A stretch of DNA of 64,000 nt from positions 248,001-312,000 of the forward strand of contig RCTD01000013.1 of the NCBI GenBank assembly GCA_014898415.1, in the 5' to 3' direction. The notes beneath the pieces are model-generated. The model saw only the letters and a program-made list of their open reading frames with translations, had not been told where the DNA came from and made no database searches. Numbering within the stretch: position 1 is the first letter of the stretch; each line of letters starts with the position of its first letter. Positions 1-10,215 of this stretch are shown here, piece by piece. A program made the position numbers and the translations under genes. The DNA is from Stromatinia cepivora (lineage: Eukaryota; Ascomycota; Leotiomycetes; Helotiales; Sclerotiniaceae).

Positions 1-43
1 GTATAATTTGATGCATTGCGTAGCGTAACTAATATCTCAACAG

Positions 44-2442
44 GATATACTGATCTTCCTTCTCGACTTCCGACTCAATCCTCTACTTTGTACTCGAACA
101 ATATTACCAAGTTCCTTCTTTCTATTGCCCCCGAAGAAAAGGAGTTTGGCATTGACATGAGGGATGAAGTCGTCCGTGGTTCCATTGTGACTCACAATGG
201 TGAAATTGTACCTACTGCACCACGACCATTGCCTCCAGCGCCAAAAGCTGCCTCAGCTATCGATGCCAATGCTTCAACCGCCAATACTGTAGCCTTAACC
301 CCATGGCAAAAGCAAACACGAGAAGTCGGAGCTGTCACTGGGGGGATGAGTCTTGCACTTCTTCTTGGTAAAGCAACAGGACCATTATTCATGAACAATG
401 TCTTTACATTTGCATTGGCTGGATTGATTGGTTACCGAACGGTATGGGGAGTTGCCCCTGCACTCCATTCTCCACTCATGAGTGTCACGAATGCTATATC
501 AGGCATGGTTGGTGTAGGTGGTTTCTTCATTATGGGAGGTGGTCTTATACCACATACCATTCCTCAAGCTCTGGGCGCTTTGTCTGTAGCGCTTGCATTT
601 GTCAATGTTTCTGGTGGCTTTCTCATTACGAAGCGAATGTTAGATATGTTTAAGCGTATGTATCACACTCATTTATTGTACAGCGCCTTGTCTAACTTCT
701 TGCAGGACCAACTGATCCACCTGAATACCCATGGTTATATGCTATACCTGCTGCTGTTTTTGGTTTAGGATATATAGCAGCTGCATCTACCGGTATGGCT
801 GGGCTTGTTCAAGCAGGATATATTGCTAGCAGTCTTTTGTGCATTGGTAATCTCATCTTTTGAACTTTTATTGAAACAATCTCTAACTTCAGCAGCATCA
901 TTATCTGGCCTTGCTTCTCAAACAACAGCGCGCCAAGGGAATATGTTAGGTATCTTGGGAGTTGCAGCAGGTATACTTGCTTCGCTAGCCGCTGTAGGAT
1001 TTCCTGTTGAAGTTCTTGCACAATTCGCAGCCGTTGCCGGTTGCGGCGCCATCATTGGTAATTATTCCGTCTTACGCGTGAAGGGGGGTGATAAACTAAC
1101 AGCTGTTCGTGCTAGGATTAAGAATTGGACGGCGTACGACGGCAACTGATCTTCCCCAAACTGTCGCCGCACTTCACTCCGTGGTTGGTCTTGCGGCTGT
1201 TTTGACAAGTTTCGGATCAGTCATGGCAGATATTGGAGACATATCACAACTTCACCTCGTAGCTGGTTACATGGGTGTTTTAATCGGTGAGGAAATACCT
1301 ATCAATTTTTTTATTCTTTTCGCTAATATCTACCAGGTGGAGTTACATTTACCGGATCTATAGTAGCATATCTCAAACTCGCAGGTCGAATGTCTTCGAA
1401 ACCAATCAAGCTTCCAGGCCCCAAGCATGCACTCAATTCCTCCCTACTTGCTCTTAATATGGCTAGCATGGCTACTTTCATTACATTTGCACCTGGGGCA
1501 CCAGTAATTGCTGCATGTTGCCTAGCAGGCAATGCAGTTCTCAGTTTCATTAAAGGTTACACGACTACTGCCGCTATTGGTGGAGCAGACATGCCTGTCG
1601 TCATCACAGTACTGAATGCATATTCCGGATTTGCAATAGTATCTGAAGGTTTCATGCTTGACATGCCTTTATTAACAACAGTCGGCTCTTTGATTGGAGT
1701 TAGTGGTTCAATCCTGTCATCTATTATGTGTGTTGGGATGAATCGTTCCATTGGAAACGTTCTTTTCGGAGGAATAGCTCCTACAGCGGAGACCGAGCAT
1801 AAGATCGAAGGACAAATCACAAAAACTAATATCGATGAAGTTGTGGAGTCACTAGAAAATGCCGAAAACGTCATCATCGTCGTTGGATATGGGATGGCTG
1901 TCGCAAAAGCCCAATATGCTATTAGTGACATCACTCGAATGCTCAAGAGTAAAGGTATCAATGTTCGATTCGCCATTCATCCCGTCGCGGGTCGTATGCC
2001 TGGTCAATGCAATGTTCTACTCGCAGAAGCTAGTGTACCATACGATATCGTTCTCGAAATGGATGAAATCAATGATGATTTTGGAGAAACTGACGTAACT
2101 CTCGTCATTGGCGCAAACGATACTGTCAATCCTATTGCTCTTGAACCTGGTTCTTCAATCGCTGGTATGCCTGTCTTACATGCTTGGAAGAGTAAGCAAG
2201 TTATTGTTATGAAGAGAGGTATGGCAAGTGGGTATGCAGATGTTGTAAATCCGATGTTTTATATGCCTAATACGAGGATGTTATTTGGTGATGCTAAGGA
2301 TAGTTGTGATGGTAAGTTATCTCATTTTCTTTTGATATACTTTCTTGATTGGGGTGGAAGTGGTGAGTATCGTATGGCTACTGACTTTTGAATAGCTATC
2401 AAAGCTGCCTTTGAAGCAAGAAATCGTATGTATGACGTCTGA
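44..2442 (+). CDS. NAD(P) transhydrogenase, mitochondrial, 3' part
   Basis: Proton-translocating transhydrogenase of the inner mitochondrial membrane (hydride transfer between NADH and NADP+). The gene enters from the left. Exons read as <44..655, 706..846, 893..1057, 1116..1286, 1337..2311 and 2396..2442; all junctions are GT..AG and keep frame, and the acceptor at 43 follows an in-frame stop at 4-6. Visible domains are the end of domain I ([10 protein letters not shown]), the multi-helix membrane domain II, and the NADP-binding domain III with [28 protein letters not shown] and a C-terminal [10 protein letters not shown]. Alpha and beta parts are fused in one chain, as in animal and other fungal NNT. 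The NAD-binding N-terminus lies outside the window. The family call is secure; exon edges are manual. Confidence 0.93.
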
Positions 2443-3350
2443 GAGACTGCAGGCATTTCTATTGCTACTATGGCAAAGGTCACTTAGGTTCCTTTTACTA
2501 GGCTTCCTGGGTCTACTGGGAAAAATTCATTAAGCTAGGTATATAAGCTACCCGAAGCTCAGATAAGAATTATAGTTAAGGATAGGGAGAGGAATTGTGA
2601 GTACATGAGTGAGTTAAGTGGCGAATAAGAATTCTGGGTACAGACAGAGCCGGAGAGAAAGAAGAAAATGATAAAGCAGATTCGGTAGATTATGAATTCA
2701 TGTTTTCTTTCTCTTCCTTTAATCTTGGGTTTGATTAATTAAAATTGTTCAGATGATGATAATAGTATTGACGCTACCCATTTGCTTGCTAATAATCTTC
2801 AATCTAAATCTCTAACTTTTAGTGTTAATGTCCTGATGAGTATCAGAGAAGTAATACTACAGGCACAACAATCTACAAATAATCTTCTCCTCTCAACCGC
2901 ACGCACTTCCTTTCTTTTATCCCTCCAGCCCTTCATATAACCCTCGCCTGCAACATACCCCTTCTCCACCAATTCCAAAAACACTACCAGCGGTCCGCAG
3001 ACAGATACGGAACCATGCGCAAAAGAAAAAAAGACAGCGGAACAAATATACATTTGCTGGACCACAATGTTTCCCTAGATTTTAATCGATCTTTTGCGCA
3101 ACGCATCCTTCTGCGTTTGTATTGTCCTCTAGATGAATATATTTTATTATTTTATAAATATTTCATAGTCCATCCGTCGATTGATTATCTATCTACCCAC
3201 TCGCGTCCTCGTATTTTGAGGGAGAAGGGAGAAGGGGGAGGGAGAAGGGAGAAGTAGAGAAGTGTATATTTCTTATAATATACTGTATTGTATTTAGGGG
3301 GCGGGGGCGTGGGGGGGGGATGGGATAATTAAAATGGGGATAGGGATAGA
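2443..3350. other. Intergenic, no gene seen
   Basis: The 3' flank of the transhydrogenase gene. It is moderately AT-rich, with purine-rich stretches (GGGAGAAG units near 3220-3253). The small frames here are short, lack family similarity and change strand, so no gene is called. Confidence 0.5.
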
Positions 3351-3495
3351 TAGGAATAGGAATAGGAATAGGAATAGGAATAGGAATAGGAATAGGAATA
3401 GGAATAGGAATAGGAATAGGAATAGGAATAGGAATAGGAATAGGAATAGGAATAGGAATAGGAATAGGAATAGGAATAGGAATAGGAATAGGAAT
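3351..3495. repeat. Hexanucleotide microsatellite (GGAATA)n
   Basis: About 24 nearly perfect copies of a 6-bp GGAATA unit. The open frame on the minus strand (a Leu/Phe alternation) is a by-product of the repeat and not a gene. Confidence 0.95.
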
Positions 3496-3640
3496 ATGTA
3501 GATGTGAAGATGGGGATTATATAATGTATATAATGATATTGTAAGTTTGAATATCAAGACGTAATATAGTAGCTAGTTTCTTAATGATATAATTATATAA
3601 TTCTTTATAATAAAAAAAAATAAAAAAACTTCATCTTCTC

Positions 3641-3777
3641 TTTTCTTTTTTTTCTTTTCTTTTCTTTTCTTTTCTTTTCTTTTCTTTTCTTTTCTTTTCT
3701 TTTCTTTTCTTTTCTTTTCTTTTCTTTTCTTTTCTTTTCTTTTCTTTTCTTTTCTTTTCTTTTCTTTTCTTTTCTTT

Positions 3778-3809
<32 letters not shown>

Positions 3810-3838
3810 CTTTTTTTTTTCTTTTCTTTCTTTTTCTT
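3641..3838. repeat. Pentanucleotide microsatellite (TTTTC)n
   Basis: A long, almost pure TTTTC array that decays at its right end into T8-10/C runs. On the minus strand it yields a Lys/Glu/Arg-only frame that is not a gene. A short TAATC array (about five copies) follows at 3915-3942. Confidence 0.95.
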
Positions 3839-4478
3839 CATTAATTATTTTCTACTCATCTTTTTATATATTATTTATTTTATTCATTCTATTATTGGAA
3901 ACCTTTACAATATAATCTAATCTAATCTAATCTAATCTAATCAATTTTTATTTTTATTCTTTTTTCTTTTATAATATATTATCAGAATATATTTATTATA
4001 TATGTATCTCGATCTATCTATTTCACAATAATATATAATATAATACATTTTGCCATATCAAATTCTGAAGTTAAATATATCTATAATATAATTAAATAGA
4101 GAAGATCTAATAATGATTTTAATTCCAGACAACTAATTATTAATTTCGTATACTAAATCAATAACATTGATTATCTTTAACATTTATTAATTCAGCGGAG
4201 AAATAATATACGAAAAGATTTACAGTACCCCTCTACTTATATTAATCGATCCCCAATTTTACACCAAAAACAACCAAAATGTATAATTTTCATTTGAATA
4301 TTTAAAAAACAATAGAAAATTCAATATATAAACTCCTTTATAATTTTGATTATTTTTATATAAAAGAATATATATAATGAGTTTCAAAACCCCCCAAAAA
4401 TTTATTCATTGAATAATAATAGTTTTAAATTGAAACTTTTATTTCTCTTAATTTTCCCCGCAAAAATCAGAATAAATT
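3839..4478. other. AT-rich spacer before LTR element
   Basis: Very AT-rich sequence with no frame or repeat that I can assign, apart from the TAATC array at its start. It ends at the target-site copy AAATT (4474-4478) of the LTR element to the right. Confidence 0.5.
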
Positions 4479-4628
4479 TGTCACGAGATACACGTGATCG
4501 CGTCCGATCGGGCTAGTACGGTACTAAGCTTCGAGCTGATCATATATATAGCTTTGTAGTACACTCTTTTTAGTTTTATAACTTTTAATTTTAAGATTAA
4601 TCTTTAAACGCTTGTTAGATTTGTTATA
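4479..4628 (+). repeat. F1 copy 1, 5' LTR
   Basis: A 150-bp direct repeat of 6005-6154. It starts TGTCACGAGATACACGTGAT and ends TTGTTATA, where the less mutated copies read TTCGTCACA. Confidence 0.9.
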
Positions 4629-4795
4629 TTATTAAAAGCTCTTTTAAATAAGAAATAGAATAATATTTGTATATACTTATATATACTTTGTTTGTTTCTA
4701 TTTAAGTATATCACTTCTATTCTTTTATTTATATATAGATCTTCTTGATATTATTCGAAAGTGTTGTCTTTTTTCTTACCCTTAATTTCTAAATT

Positions 4796-5932
4796 ATGAA
4801 TTATAATTCGATAAACCTTATGATTACAGAACTTTATAGTGAAATGATTTGTTAATGGGATGAAATCTTGTTTTTACATTTTCTGATTCTCGAATGCATT
4901 TTTGTTATTTATATTTCTTCTCGTTTGAAACCCTTTCTCCTTAATCCTGAAAAGTTCAATAGTAGTTCTCAAAAGTTCGATACTTGGTTTCTTTCGATTC
5001 GAATGAAATTATAAGTAGATAATATTGCGATTGATAATTCTATAGTTCAATTTTATTATATTTATTTCAATCTCGAATCTTATGTACAAATTATGATATT
5101 ATTTTAGCTTTCTTCTTTTAATCAAAACGTTCTTTTAGATTATACAACGATCCTAGATCAACTTATATGCGTTTACAATAATCCGAATAAAATCCAAGAA
5201 GTTAAAGATAAATTATTTATTTTCAAATAAGGAATCGATTCTTTATATATTTATATTGTAAAATTCAAAAGAACTCTTTACAAAGCCAAAGATCAAAATT
5301 AACCCGATTCGAATAAAATCTCAATCTTTCGCAATAGATTCAATATTACTTTTAGAAATCGTTTTTCTCAATAGCTTTCTCTTCCCTATTTCTATCCCGA
5401 TTTTGTTCAGATTATATAACAATTAACTATTTATATAATGAATAGATTTTCTATATTATCTCACTTTAATGAATCTAAAGCTCTATATATATTATAGAAT
5501 CCATTCCATTTTCGGAATTACGATTTAATGGATATTAATAATCTTAATATCATTAATACTTTTAGCCCTTTTGATATTCAATTGGACAAATTCGATTGTA
5601 TTTTGATTCTACCCCGTATATAAATACCCGAGTCTTCTTTTTCTGAAAGAATTTTTTTGTGTAAACAAAATAAATGTATATGATATAGAAGTATCTTTTA
5701 TTGAATATAAATCTATTTGTTAGATCTGTATTAAAGAGTCCAAGATCGATAAGAGTTTATTGTGGTTATTATACTGATTATTGAATCCGAAAGTAACGAT
5801 GATGAAGATTTAGGAGAGATAATCAATGGCCGATATTTTGAAGATCATTTGGAGGAGGTATATAATACAATAGATGTATATTCGTTGGTTGTAATGCAAT
5901 CTATATATTAGGTATTTTTATCAAAAGAAGAT
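4796..5932 (+). pseudogene. Gag-like frame of F1, broken by RIP
   Basis: Starts at an ATG (MNYNSINLMITELYSEM). It reads through a Gag-like core (EKFNSSSQKFDTWFLSIRM; ILDQLICVYNNPNKIQEVKD; IDSLYIYIVKFKRTLYKAKD) and ends with an acidic tail (IINGRYFEDHLEEVYN, then LSKED and stop). Several in-frame TAA/TAG codons stand where the copies at 61036-62710 and 60255-63610 retain Gln, so the breaks fit RIP. At least one frame change is needed between about 5620 and 5760, so the continuity of the tail with the core is inferred. No protease, integrase or reverse transcriptase follows. The capsid-like identity comes from the WF...R pattern and the LTR context, not from a search. Confidence 0.7.
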
Positions 5933-6004
5933 TAGTGATCATTTTATACTTAAATCATTTATTTAAAATGAATTCGAAGCGAACTCTTCAAAAGGGGGGG
6001 GTAG

Positions 6005-6154
6005 TATCACAAGATACATGTGATCGCGTTCGATCGGGTTAGTATGGTATTAAGCTTTGAACTGATCATATATATAGCTTCGTAATACACTCTCTTTAGC
6101 TCTATAGCTTTTAATTCTAAGGTTGATCTCTAAACGCTCGTTGGGTTCGTCACA
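6005..6154 (+). repeat. F1 copy 1, 3' LTR
   Basis: A 150-bp LTR. It starts TATCACAAGATACATGTGAT (a G-to-A change of the TG end) and ends TTCGTCACA, followed by the target copy AAATT. Confidence 0.9.
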
Positions 6155-6939
6155 AAATTTACTTGACTAATTTTCCATCTTGATTATATAATACAGAAAA
6201 ATCGTAAAAATGAATTTCAAATTTTTAATTATTAATTTAGATCAAAATATCTGAAATTGTGAATTTTACACATCTTTTTATTATTATTGTAAATATAATT
6301 ATTTGTTAAAGTAGATGAGTTTTGGTGTAAAAAAGCCTTTCGACTAGTATAAGTGGTCTAGTCTAGTACTGTATACGAAAAGATTTATACGAAAAGGAAC
6401 AAAAAGGGGTATTGTATTGTATATCTAAAGTGCGCATCCATCCGTTCTACCTTCCCTTTCTAAAGTACACAAGTTCCTCAATCAAGACCTCTATTTGTTC
6501 TGTCCATCCATCCATCCATTTATCCACAAAGTAATATACCGTATCCTTCCCTCATTGTCTGAGTTCCCTCTGAGAAAATGCATGCCATGTCTAATAATAC
6601 CGTCTTATCCCACCAATCCCTATGCTTTCCATCCGGCCCGCAAGAAAAATATACGCAAAGCAAAGTAAAGAAATAGTGTAATGTGTCCGCTATTGCTCAT
6701 TCATGCATGTCATGTCATGCCATACTGTCATGTCATGAACATATTAACCAGCTAGACCCTCATTATCCTATTCCCATCCATTCCATCCATCCATCCATCC
6801 AACCTATCACTTAATTGCCCCTGTACCCTTCACTCCATACAAAGGAAATGAAAATAAAGCCTTGCCCTAAGAAGTAACGCTATGCAATAATGAAACAAAA
6901 TATTTGAATGCAATGCAAAGAATAGTAAAACTTCCCTAC
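6155..6939. other. 3' flank of the KAR9-like gene, no gene seen
   Basis: The AT-rich left part merges into ordinary-composition 3' UTR sequence of the minus-strand gene to the right. It contains short CATC/CATG tracts (6504-6530, 6701-6740, 6777-6803) and no usable frame. Confidence 0.5.
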
Positions 6940-9900
6940 TCAGAGCTCTAACCTTGAAGTTTGCCTAAATAATCTCTTAGTAGCTCCAACTTTATCCATC
7001 TCTCCTAAACTCTGTCTGTGACCTCCTTTGCGTTTCTCTTTCTCCTTCTCCGCACTTGCCATCATGACTTTCTCCTTCATACCTTCTACCCATTCTAAAT
7101 CTTTCTGATCCAATTCCTTTTGTTTACCTCTTGGTCCAGCAAGACCTAATGAAGCATCTTCTTCATTCCAATCAAGTCTTGAGGAACTTCTTGATGCTGC
7201 CGATGAAGGTGTATTATTTATCTCATGTTCACGTTGAACTTCAACAAAAGGTGTAGCTGGAAGTGGAGGCACCCCGTCAGAAGAAGAAAATGTGGATTTC
7301 CTCGTTTTTCGAATACCGAGGGATGATTTAGGTCGATCAACAGCAGTTGATGGACGAACACCCATTGCAGATGCGGAACGAGGCCCAGGTGTAGTACGAC
7401 CAGACCCGGGTGTAGTTCGTCCATTATCACGAATAGTAGAGCTGCCAGATGAAATACGTGATGGTAAATCTTGAACCTCGACTTTATCGGTATCAACTGG
7501 TGCTCGACGTCCATGATGACTTGCGTATTCTTTAAGATATTCTCCAAGATCTGCCCAACCACCTCCGACACGTACCATAACTCTTTCACCATTTTCACCT
7601 ACTAGGCGAACAAATAACTTAATCGGTTTCTCACCACTAGAGCAAGATAAATGATAAACCTTGATCTCTGGATTACCGTTTTGAGCTCTGTGACGTGAAG
7701 TACCAGTTTTCGCATACGCAGGGGCAAGAGTAAACGAAGGCGTAGGAGTACGTAAACTTCCAATTGACGATTGTGAACGAACGGCGGGCATTGAGGGAGT
7801 AACTGAGCGGCGAGTTTTTGGAGGACGAATTCCTTTAGTATTTGGCTTTTCTTCTGGCTCAGAGCGAAGACGAATATGAGCTGGAATCGATTGAAGTAAG
7901 GAACTAATTTGTTGCTGCATCTGATCATCGCTACTGCTGTTGACAGGCGATGCAGGAATGCTTTGAAGAAAGGAAGAGTCTTCAGGAGTGGATATCAAAT
8001 GTGAGAAATCGGGACTTTCGAGGAGTTGAGGAGGACGACGAACAGATCTTCTTGGAGCTCCTGGTGGTGAACCAGGTGGTGTATTATCATATTGTTGTAA
8101 GTCATGTGACCATTTCCCAGGTGGCAAAGGTGAATCTTCAAATGTTACTGTAGATGCATCATCAGAGTCTAGGTCGACGGAGCTGGAGGTAACTGCTGGT
8201 GTCATTGTAGATTTGCAACGGTCCGAGAGTGAATCATCTGAAACATCACTATCACGAGCGTCATTGTTGTGAATACTATCGACGATTATAGAAGGCCTGC
8301 GTGCTTCAATTTGGGCATTTAAAAGATCGAATTCCATGCCTTCGGGGTTAATACTCTGAACACTCTCAGAAGCTCCGTCACTGCTAGCTATTGTAGAGGT
8401 GTGGGAATTGGTAGATAGGTGAGAAGGAATGCTAGGTAAATGTGCCGGTGCTCCCAAATTACCCGAATCCACATTTTCATGCGATGCAGAAATACCGAGC
8501 TGTTGTGCTAACGCAATACTAGAAGCCGGTGCACTCGAGATAGATCCATCTTTCGAAGAATGGTCCACGGGCCGTCGCTCTTTTCCAATAATAAGTGGTG
8601 AGCTCGAACTACGAAGTCTTGACAGTTCAGATCTTGCCGGTGACATTAGGGGTGGACTCGGAAACATATTGAGAATCATTGATGATGGTCGTAACGAGGT
8701 TCTGGGAGACACAGCGTGAGAATCATGACTTGGCATTTTTGGCGATTCTTCATTCGAAATGGTACGCCTTAAAGCGTTTGCAAAAGTATGGCCAAATTTG
8801 GGAATTTTGCTAATACTTCTGACGCTGGTCGAGCGAGTGAGAGGAGTATACGTAGGTTCACCACAAATGGCTTGTAGGATTGGCTGGGTGTCCAGCGATG
8901 GTGATATTATTCCAATCGAAATGCCAGTAGCCTCATGGAAGGGGGTAGTAGGCTCCTGCTCGTAAGGAATCATATCTGTTTCTGTTGCACTACCTTTGAT
9001 CGCTGGTGTTGATGCGGCACGAGATCCTTCATGTGCCGTTTCGGTTCCTGAGGTTTGGACCTCTTCCTTTTCGTTCGCATGTTTGCCTTCAGCTCCAACA
9101 GGAGCCTTAGCATCTTCTCCTTGGGACGTGTCTTTTATCGCCATTCGTGGAGTGGCAATTGCGGCTAACTCACCGTCTGTAATTTTACGATCTGCTGAAA
9201 CGACCCATTCGCCATAGTCCCGTTCGAGGTTTTCCATCCTCTCCAACCAGCTATCTGGTAGAGTATCCATTCTACCCTCCAAAATATCGAGCATATAATC
9301 CAAATCTCTCCCAAGAATCGTAACTTTGGCTTGTAAAACGTTTTTCATGACTTCGAAAGTTTGGCGTGATAGAACCGTATTCCCCGTCTCACCACCAGTA
9401 GTGGTCGCGCCTGGTATTTTTATAGCCTGCCATCCCGAATTTAACGCCGTCTCCGCATCATCCAATCCGAGTAATAATGATGGTACCCTTCGAAGTACAG
9501 AAAGACGAATACCCCATATATCCATTAGACGTGTTAATTTTGCCAAATTCGGTAATGCCTGCAGTACCGTGGCCGTAACTATAGCTGTGAAATCATCCAT
9601 AACCGTGTAAGAGGTAAGGAAGGCTGGCATATCAATTGAAGGAGAAGATGAAAGTCGAGAATTCCCAGAAAAGTGTGTATCCAGGACCTGTCGTTTTATT
9701 TCCTCCACTTTCAAATCATCCATTCCTTCTCCGATTTCTTCGATCCGATACTCATATCGTACAACCTGCTCGAACAAAAGGCTCCCACAATACTGCGGCT
9801 CTGAATCTCCTTCATGCTGTTGCTCCGTTTGATCGCTTGATTGGGGTGGTGTCAATTTTATCTTCTTCGACGACGTTGGTACTTCGAAGCCCGTTGATCC

Positions 9901-10215
9901 TCCAGTTTTCGGCCATGGCCAGTTTGATAATTCTTCCAACCATTCTTGTACTTTCTTCGAAGCTAGAGTTGCGCGTATGGCAAATGCTCGATCTGCAGGG
10001 GAGGCAGCTTCAATACTCGCTTTCAATTTACCTGTTGGAGAAGTAAGAGCTTGCAGGGTTGTGGCAGGAGTGAGGTCGGAAAGGAGGTCGTCTGAAATCC
10101 GATGCGATCGACTTGAGGATCTGGTTGGTGATCTTGTTCTTGATGAAGATCCTGGGTGCAGCATTGGAGGAGCAAGCCTCGACGCAGAAGAAGTCATAAC
10201 TGGCGTACTCTCCAT
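6940..10215 (-). CDS. KAR9-like protein with GAR (GAS2) domain
   Basis: A single-exon 1,091-aa protein. The N-terminal half (about residues 80-345) is helical and matches my recall of the fungal Kar9 region (LMDIWGIRLSVLRRVPSLLL, LDDAETALNSGWQAI). A long Ser/Pro/Thr-rich disordered middle follows (about 350-840). Near residues 850-910 is a GAR/GAS2-type microtubule-binding module (IKLFVRLVGENGERVMVRVG followed by GWADLGEYL). The tail is basic and disordered (about 920-1091). Kar9 proteins link microtubule plus ends or spindle poles to cortical and actin-based positioning machinery, so a role in nuclear or spindle positioning is inferred. The start is the only ATG preceding the conserved region. 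The GAR call is firmer than the KAR9 call. Confidence 0.82.
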   Translation of the reverse strand: MESTPVMTSSASRLAPPMLHPGSSSRTRSPTRSSSRSHRISDDLLSDLTPATTLQALTSPTGKLKASIEAASPADRAFAIRATLASKKVQEWLEELSNWPWPKTGGSTGFEVPTSSKKIKLTPPQSSDQTEQQHEGDSEPQYCGSLLFEQVVRYEYRIEEIGEGMDDLKVEEIKRQVLDTHFSGNSRLSSSPSIDMPAFLTSYTVMDDFTAIVTATVLQALPNLAKLTRLMDIWGIRLSVLRRVPSLLLGLDDAETALNSGWQAIKIPGATTTGGETGNTVLSRQTFEVMKNVLQAKVTILGRDLDYMLDILEGRMDTLPDSWLERMENLERDYGEWVVSADRKITDGELAAIATPRMAIKDTSQGEDAKAPVGAEGKHANEKEEVQTSGTETAHEGSRAASTPAIKGSATETDMIPYEQEPTTPFHEATGISIGIISPSLDTQPILQAICGEPTYTPLTRSTSVRSISKIPKFGHTFANALRRTISNEESPKMPSHDSHAVSPRTSLRPSSMILNMFPSPPLMSPARSELSRLRSSSSPLIIGKERRPVDHSSKDGSISSAPASSIALAQQLGISASHENVDSGNLGAPAHLPSIPSHLSTNSHTSTIASSDGASESVQSINPEGMEFDLLNAQIEARRPSIIVDSIHNNDARDSDVSDDSLSDRCKSTMTPAVTSSSVDLDSDDASTVTFEDSPLPPGKWSHDLQQYDNTPPGSPPGAPRRSVRRPPQLLESPDFSHLISTPEDSSFLQSIPASPVNSSSDDQMQQQISSLLQSIPAHIRLRSEPEEKPNTKGIRPPKTRRSVTPSMPAVRSQSSIGSLRTPTPSFTLAPAYAKTGTSRHRAQNGNPEIKVYHLSCSSGEKPIKLFVRLVGENGERVMVRVGGGWADLGEYLKEYASHHGRRAPVDTDKVEVQDLPSRISSGSSTIRDNGRTTPGSGRTTPGPRSASAMGVRPSTAVDRPKSSLGIRKTRKSTFSSSDGVPPLPATPFVEVQREHEINNTPSSAASRSSSRLDWNEEDASLGLAGPRGKQKELDQKDLEWVEGMKEKVMMASAEKEKEKRKGGHRQSLGEMDKVGATKRLFRQTSRLEL

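Larger units (their letters stand above)
4479..6154 (+). mobile_element. LTR retrotransposon family F1, gag-only, copy 1
   Basis: Complete non-autonomous LTR element of 1,676 bp. Its 150-bp LTRs lie at 4479-4628 and 6005-6154 (consensus TGTCACGAG...TTCGTCACA, diverged mainly by G-to-A and C-to-T changes). It is flanked by the 5-bp target duplication AAATT (4474-4478 and 6155-6159). A purine tract (about 5989-6003) precedes the 3' LTR. The interior contains one Gag-like frame and no room for pol. Two further copies lie at 60255-63610, one inside the other. I could not recognise a standard primer-binding site after the 5' LTR. Confidence 0.9.

Noticed and set aside
3351..3495. GGAATA array as a telomere or CRISPR-like array
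   Set aside because: The unit is not a fungal telomere repeat (TTAGGG), it is internal, and there are no spacers.
3294..3557. Open frame of alternating Leu/Phe on the minus strand
   Set aside because: Translation of the GGAATA microsatellite.
3605..3841. Lys/Glu/Arg-only frame on the minus strand
   Set aside because: Translation of the TTTTC array.
7218..9610. Several frames on both strands inside the KAR9-like gene
   Set aside because: Shadows of the single 1,091-codon frame.
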